This document shows positions 34,894-36,072 of a DNA stretch of 36,072 bases, piece after piece. Positions within the stretch are counted from its first letter, which is position 1, and each line of letters starts with the position of its first letter. A program made the position numbers and the translations under genes. The stretch lies in assembly GCA_023440975.1 (NCBI GenBank), contig JAEZRD010000083.1:1-36072 (forward strand), in the 5' to 3' direction. The notes beneath the pieces were generated by a model. It did not search any database and was not told the DNA's origin. It saw only the letters and a list, made by a program, of their open reading frames with translations. Source of the DNA: Methanobacteriota archaeon. Its GTDB lineage: Archaea > Methanobacteriota > Methanobacteria > Methanobacteriales > Methanobacteriaceae.

Positions 34894-35075
34894 GAAATAC
34901 CTCTAAAATTCGTTTTAATTTTGAATAAAGTAATATAGTAAAATTTTGTTTAATTTAAAAAAATTATAAAAAATAATTAAGTACTACTATAAATTTATAA
35001 TTTTTATTTTATATATTTATTTTATATTAATATAATAAATTATTTTAAGTATTAATAACAAAATTTTAAAATAAT
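34894..35075. other. AT-rich divergent promoter region between ribK and ribB riboswitch
   Basis: About 180 bases with no gene. Runs such as TTTATTTTATATATTTATTTTATATTAATATA (about 35001-35033, not given in full) would hold the TATA box for the ribB leader; initiation about 25 bases further on places the transcript start close to the riboswitch. Confidence 0.4.
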
Positions 35076-35215
35076 GTTCTCAGGGCGGAGTGAAATTCTC
35101 CACCGGTGGTGAATCAAAAAATAATAATTGTAAAGTCCACGAGCATCTTGAAAATAATATGATGTTGATTTGGTGAAAATCCAAAACCGACAGTGATAGT
35201 CTGGATGGAAGAGAA
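35076..35215 (+). promoter_or_regulatory. FMN riboswitch (RFN element) controlling ribB
   Basis: A full RFN aptamer can be read. P1 is closed by TTCTC (35077-35081) with GAGAA (35211-35215). Conserved strands are AGGGCGGAGTGAAATTCTCC, ACCGGTGGTGAATC, AAGTCCACGAGC, TTGATTTGGTGAAAATCCAAAACCGACAGTG and AGTCTGGATGG, in the order of bacterial FMN riboswitches. FMN binding would close P1. Beyond it, GCCCTG at 35268-35273 is complementary to CAGGGC at 35081-35086 inside the aptamer, and a run of eight T lies between (about 35255-35262), so a switch between alternative folds is built in. The ribB start follows 93 bases after the aptamer. Sensing of FMN is inferred from strong sequence conservation. 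Confidence 0.93.
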
Positions 35216-35308
35216 TTGAAAAAATACATATGTAATTAATTAAAGTATTTAATCTTTTTTTTATAAAGCCCTGGTTCTAGTATAAGAAACTATTAAGGAG
35301 ACATTACT

Positions 35309-35947
35309 ATGAATCATGAAGAAATGTTAAAAGGCACCCCTAAAGAACGTGTAGAAATAGCATTAAAATCTATACAAAAAGGGAATGGAATCATTGTTAC
35401 TGACAATGAAAATCGTGAGAATGAAGGAGATATGATTTTTTCAGCTGAAAATTTAACAAATGAACAAATGGCCCTTCTTATAAGAGAAGGAAGTGGAATT
35501 GTTTGTTTATGTTTAAAACCTGAAAAAGCAGATGAATTAAATCTTCCTTTGATGGTTGAAAATAACACAAGTACATATGGAACTGCATTTACAATAACAA
35601 TAGAAGCTGCAGAAGGAGTTACTACTGGAGTATCTGCTGCAGATCGAGTTAAAACAATTCAAACTGCTAGTAAAGATAATGCAAAACCTGAAGACTTACA
35701 TCATCCAGGACATGTATTTCCTTTAAGAGCAAAATCTGGTGGAGTTCTTGAAAGAGATGGGCACACAGAAGCCAGTGTAGATATTATGGAATTAGCTGGA
35801 TTAAAACCAATAGGAGTGCTTTGTGAAATAACAAACGAAGATGGTACAATGGCAAGAATGCCAAGAATTATAGAATTTTCAAAAGAAAAAAATTTACCAA
35901 TTGTTACCATTGAAGATATTATAAAATATAAAAAAGAAAATTCTTAA
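35309..35947 (+). CDS. ribB: 3,4-dihydroxy-2-butanone 4-phosphate synthase
   Basis: 212 residues. It makes 3,4-dihydroxy-2-butanone 4-phosphate and formate from ribulose 5-phosphate for riboflavin synthesis. TDNENRENEGDMIFSAE (acidic metal site), STYGTAFTITIEA, GVSAADRVKTIQ, DLHHPGHVFPLRAKSGGVLERDGHTEA and ITNEDGTMARMP are all present. It is the monofunctional form with no GTP-cyclohydrolase domain. AAGGAG at 35295-35300, nine bases before ATG, is the start signal, downstream of an FMN riboswitch. Its substrate ribulose 5-phosphate is also the product of Fae-Hps, encoded 30 kb away. Expression is expected to fall when FMN is high. Confidence 0.97.
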   Translation: MNHEEMLKGTPKERVEIALKSIQKGNGIIVTDNENRENEGDMIFSAENLTNEQMALLIREGSGIVCLCLKPEKADELNLPLMVENNTSTYGTAFTITIEAAEGVTTGVSAADRVKTIQTASKDNAKPEDLHHPGHVFPLRAKSGGVLERDGHTEASVDIMELAGLKPIGVLCEITNEDGTMARMPRIIEFSKEKNLPIVTIEDIIKYKKENS

Positions 35948-35987
35948 AAATTTATAATATAATTTTTAGGTTAAAAAAAAATAGTAG

Positions 35988-36072
35988 ATGAGTCAAATGG
36001 AAAGTGAAGTTTACCAAACAGATGTATTAATTATTGGTTCTGGTGGAGCAGGAAGTCGAGCAGCTATAGAAG
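35988..36072 (+). CDS. tfrA: Fumarate reductase flavoprotein (TfrA-like), N-terminal part (cut by window edge)
   Basis: 28 codons before the window ends: MSQMESEVYQTDVLIIGSGG then AGSRAAIE. DVLIIGSGGAGSRAA is the FAD-binding GxGxxG of the succinate dehydrogenase/fumarate reductase/aspartate oxidase family. In this group of methanogens TfrA, with TfrB, reduces fumarate using CoM-SH and CoB-SH; L-aspartate oxidase is a less likely alternative. The start could be ATG 35988 or 35997; neither has a clear ribosome site. It lies 40 bases after ribB. Confidence 0.7.
   Translation, partial: MSQMESEVYQTDVLIIGSGGAGSRAAIE

Noticed and set aside
1..36072. tRNA, rRNA, CRISPR arrays, insertion sequences or prophage genes
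   Set aside because: I looked through the intergenic stretches for conserved tRNA arms, regular repeat-spacer units and transposase or integrase motifs and found none.

Overview
This 36 kb window is a chromosomal segment from a strongly AT-rich hydrogen-consuming methanogen, almost certainly a member of the Methanobacteriaceae (Methanobrevibacter or Methanosphaera type; I cannot decide between them without a search). The support is methanogenesis and its cofactors (Mtd, an MtrA-like protein, a CfbB/CbiA-type amidase for F430), fused archaeal Fae-Hps, archaeal-type threonyl-tRNA synthetase with its own editing domain, Alba, CTP-dependent riboflavin kinase, and archaeal signals. Ribosome binding sites match both halves of GGAGGTGAT, and genes end in oligo-T tracts.

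Layout. 1-2.4 kb: an MtrA-like gene (cut by the window edge), class III hybrid-cluster protein, and a divergent TrmB-like regulator, with two inverted repeats between them. 2.4-3.2 kb: a lipoprotein-type barnase RNase followed at once by its barstar inhibitor, with all catalytic residues of barnase retained. 3.4-12 kb: thrS, fae-hps, a small zinc-ribbon protein, a coiled-coil protein, an iron-sulfur flavoprotein, a polysaccharide flippase, a ModE-like regulator, a short two-cluster ferredoxin with an apparent ATT start, and hisB. 12-19 kb, mostly minus strand: mtd, a surface-glycan pair (GT-B protein plus Wzy-like polymerase), a coiled-coil gene inside two long gene-poor stretches rich in short repeats (some resemble archaeal origin boxes), and cfbB/cbiA. 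18.8-25.5 kb: radical SAM/HhH protein, an unknown protein, an ASKHA (DUF1786) plus PHP pair, a DUF63 membrane protein, an isopropylmalate/citramalate synthase and alba. 25.5-29.7 kb: a four-gene minus-strand operon, PadR regulator - ABC ATPase - ABC-2 permease - PQQ-type beta-propeller. 29.8-36 kb: a TIM-barrel isomerase, a P-type-ATPase-like HAD protein, gatA, a GATase-ATPase fusion in reversed domain order, ribK, an FMN riboswitch in front of ribB, and the start of a fumarate reductase flavoprotein.

How the parts fit. Most genes are housekeeping or cofactor synthesis (flavin, F430, histidine, branched-chain amino acids, pentose via Fae-Hps). Accessory content is concentrated in the barnase-barstar pair, the coiled-coil genes, the glycan genes and the PadR-controlled exporter. 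The points most worth follow-up are the barnase-barstar module in a methanogen, the FMN riboswitch in an archaeon, the origin-like repeat region around 15.6-17.2 kb and the paired operators near hcp, padR and the 19.9 kb gene.
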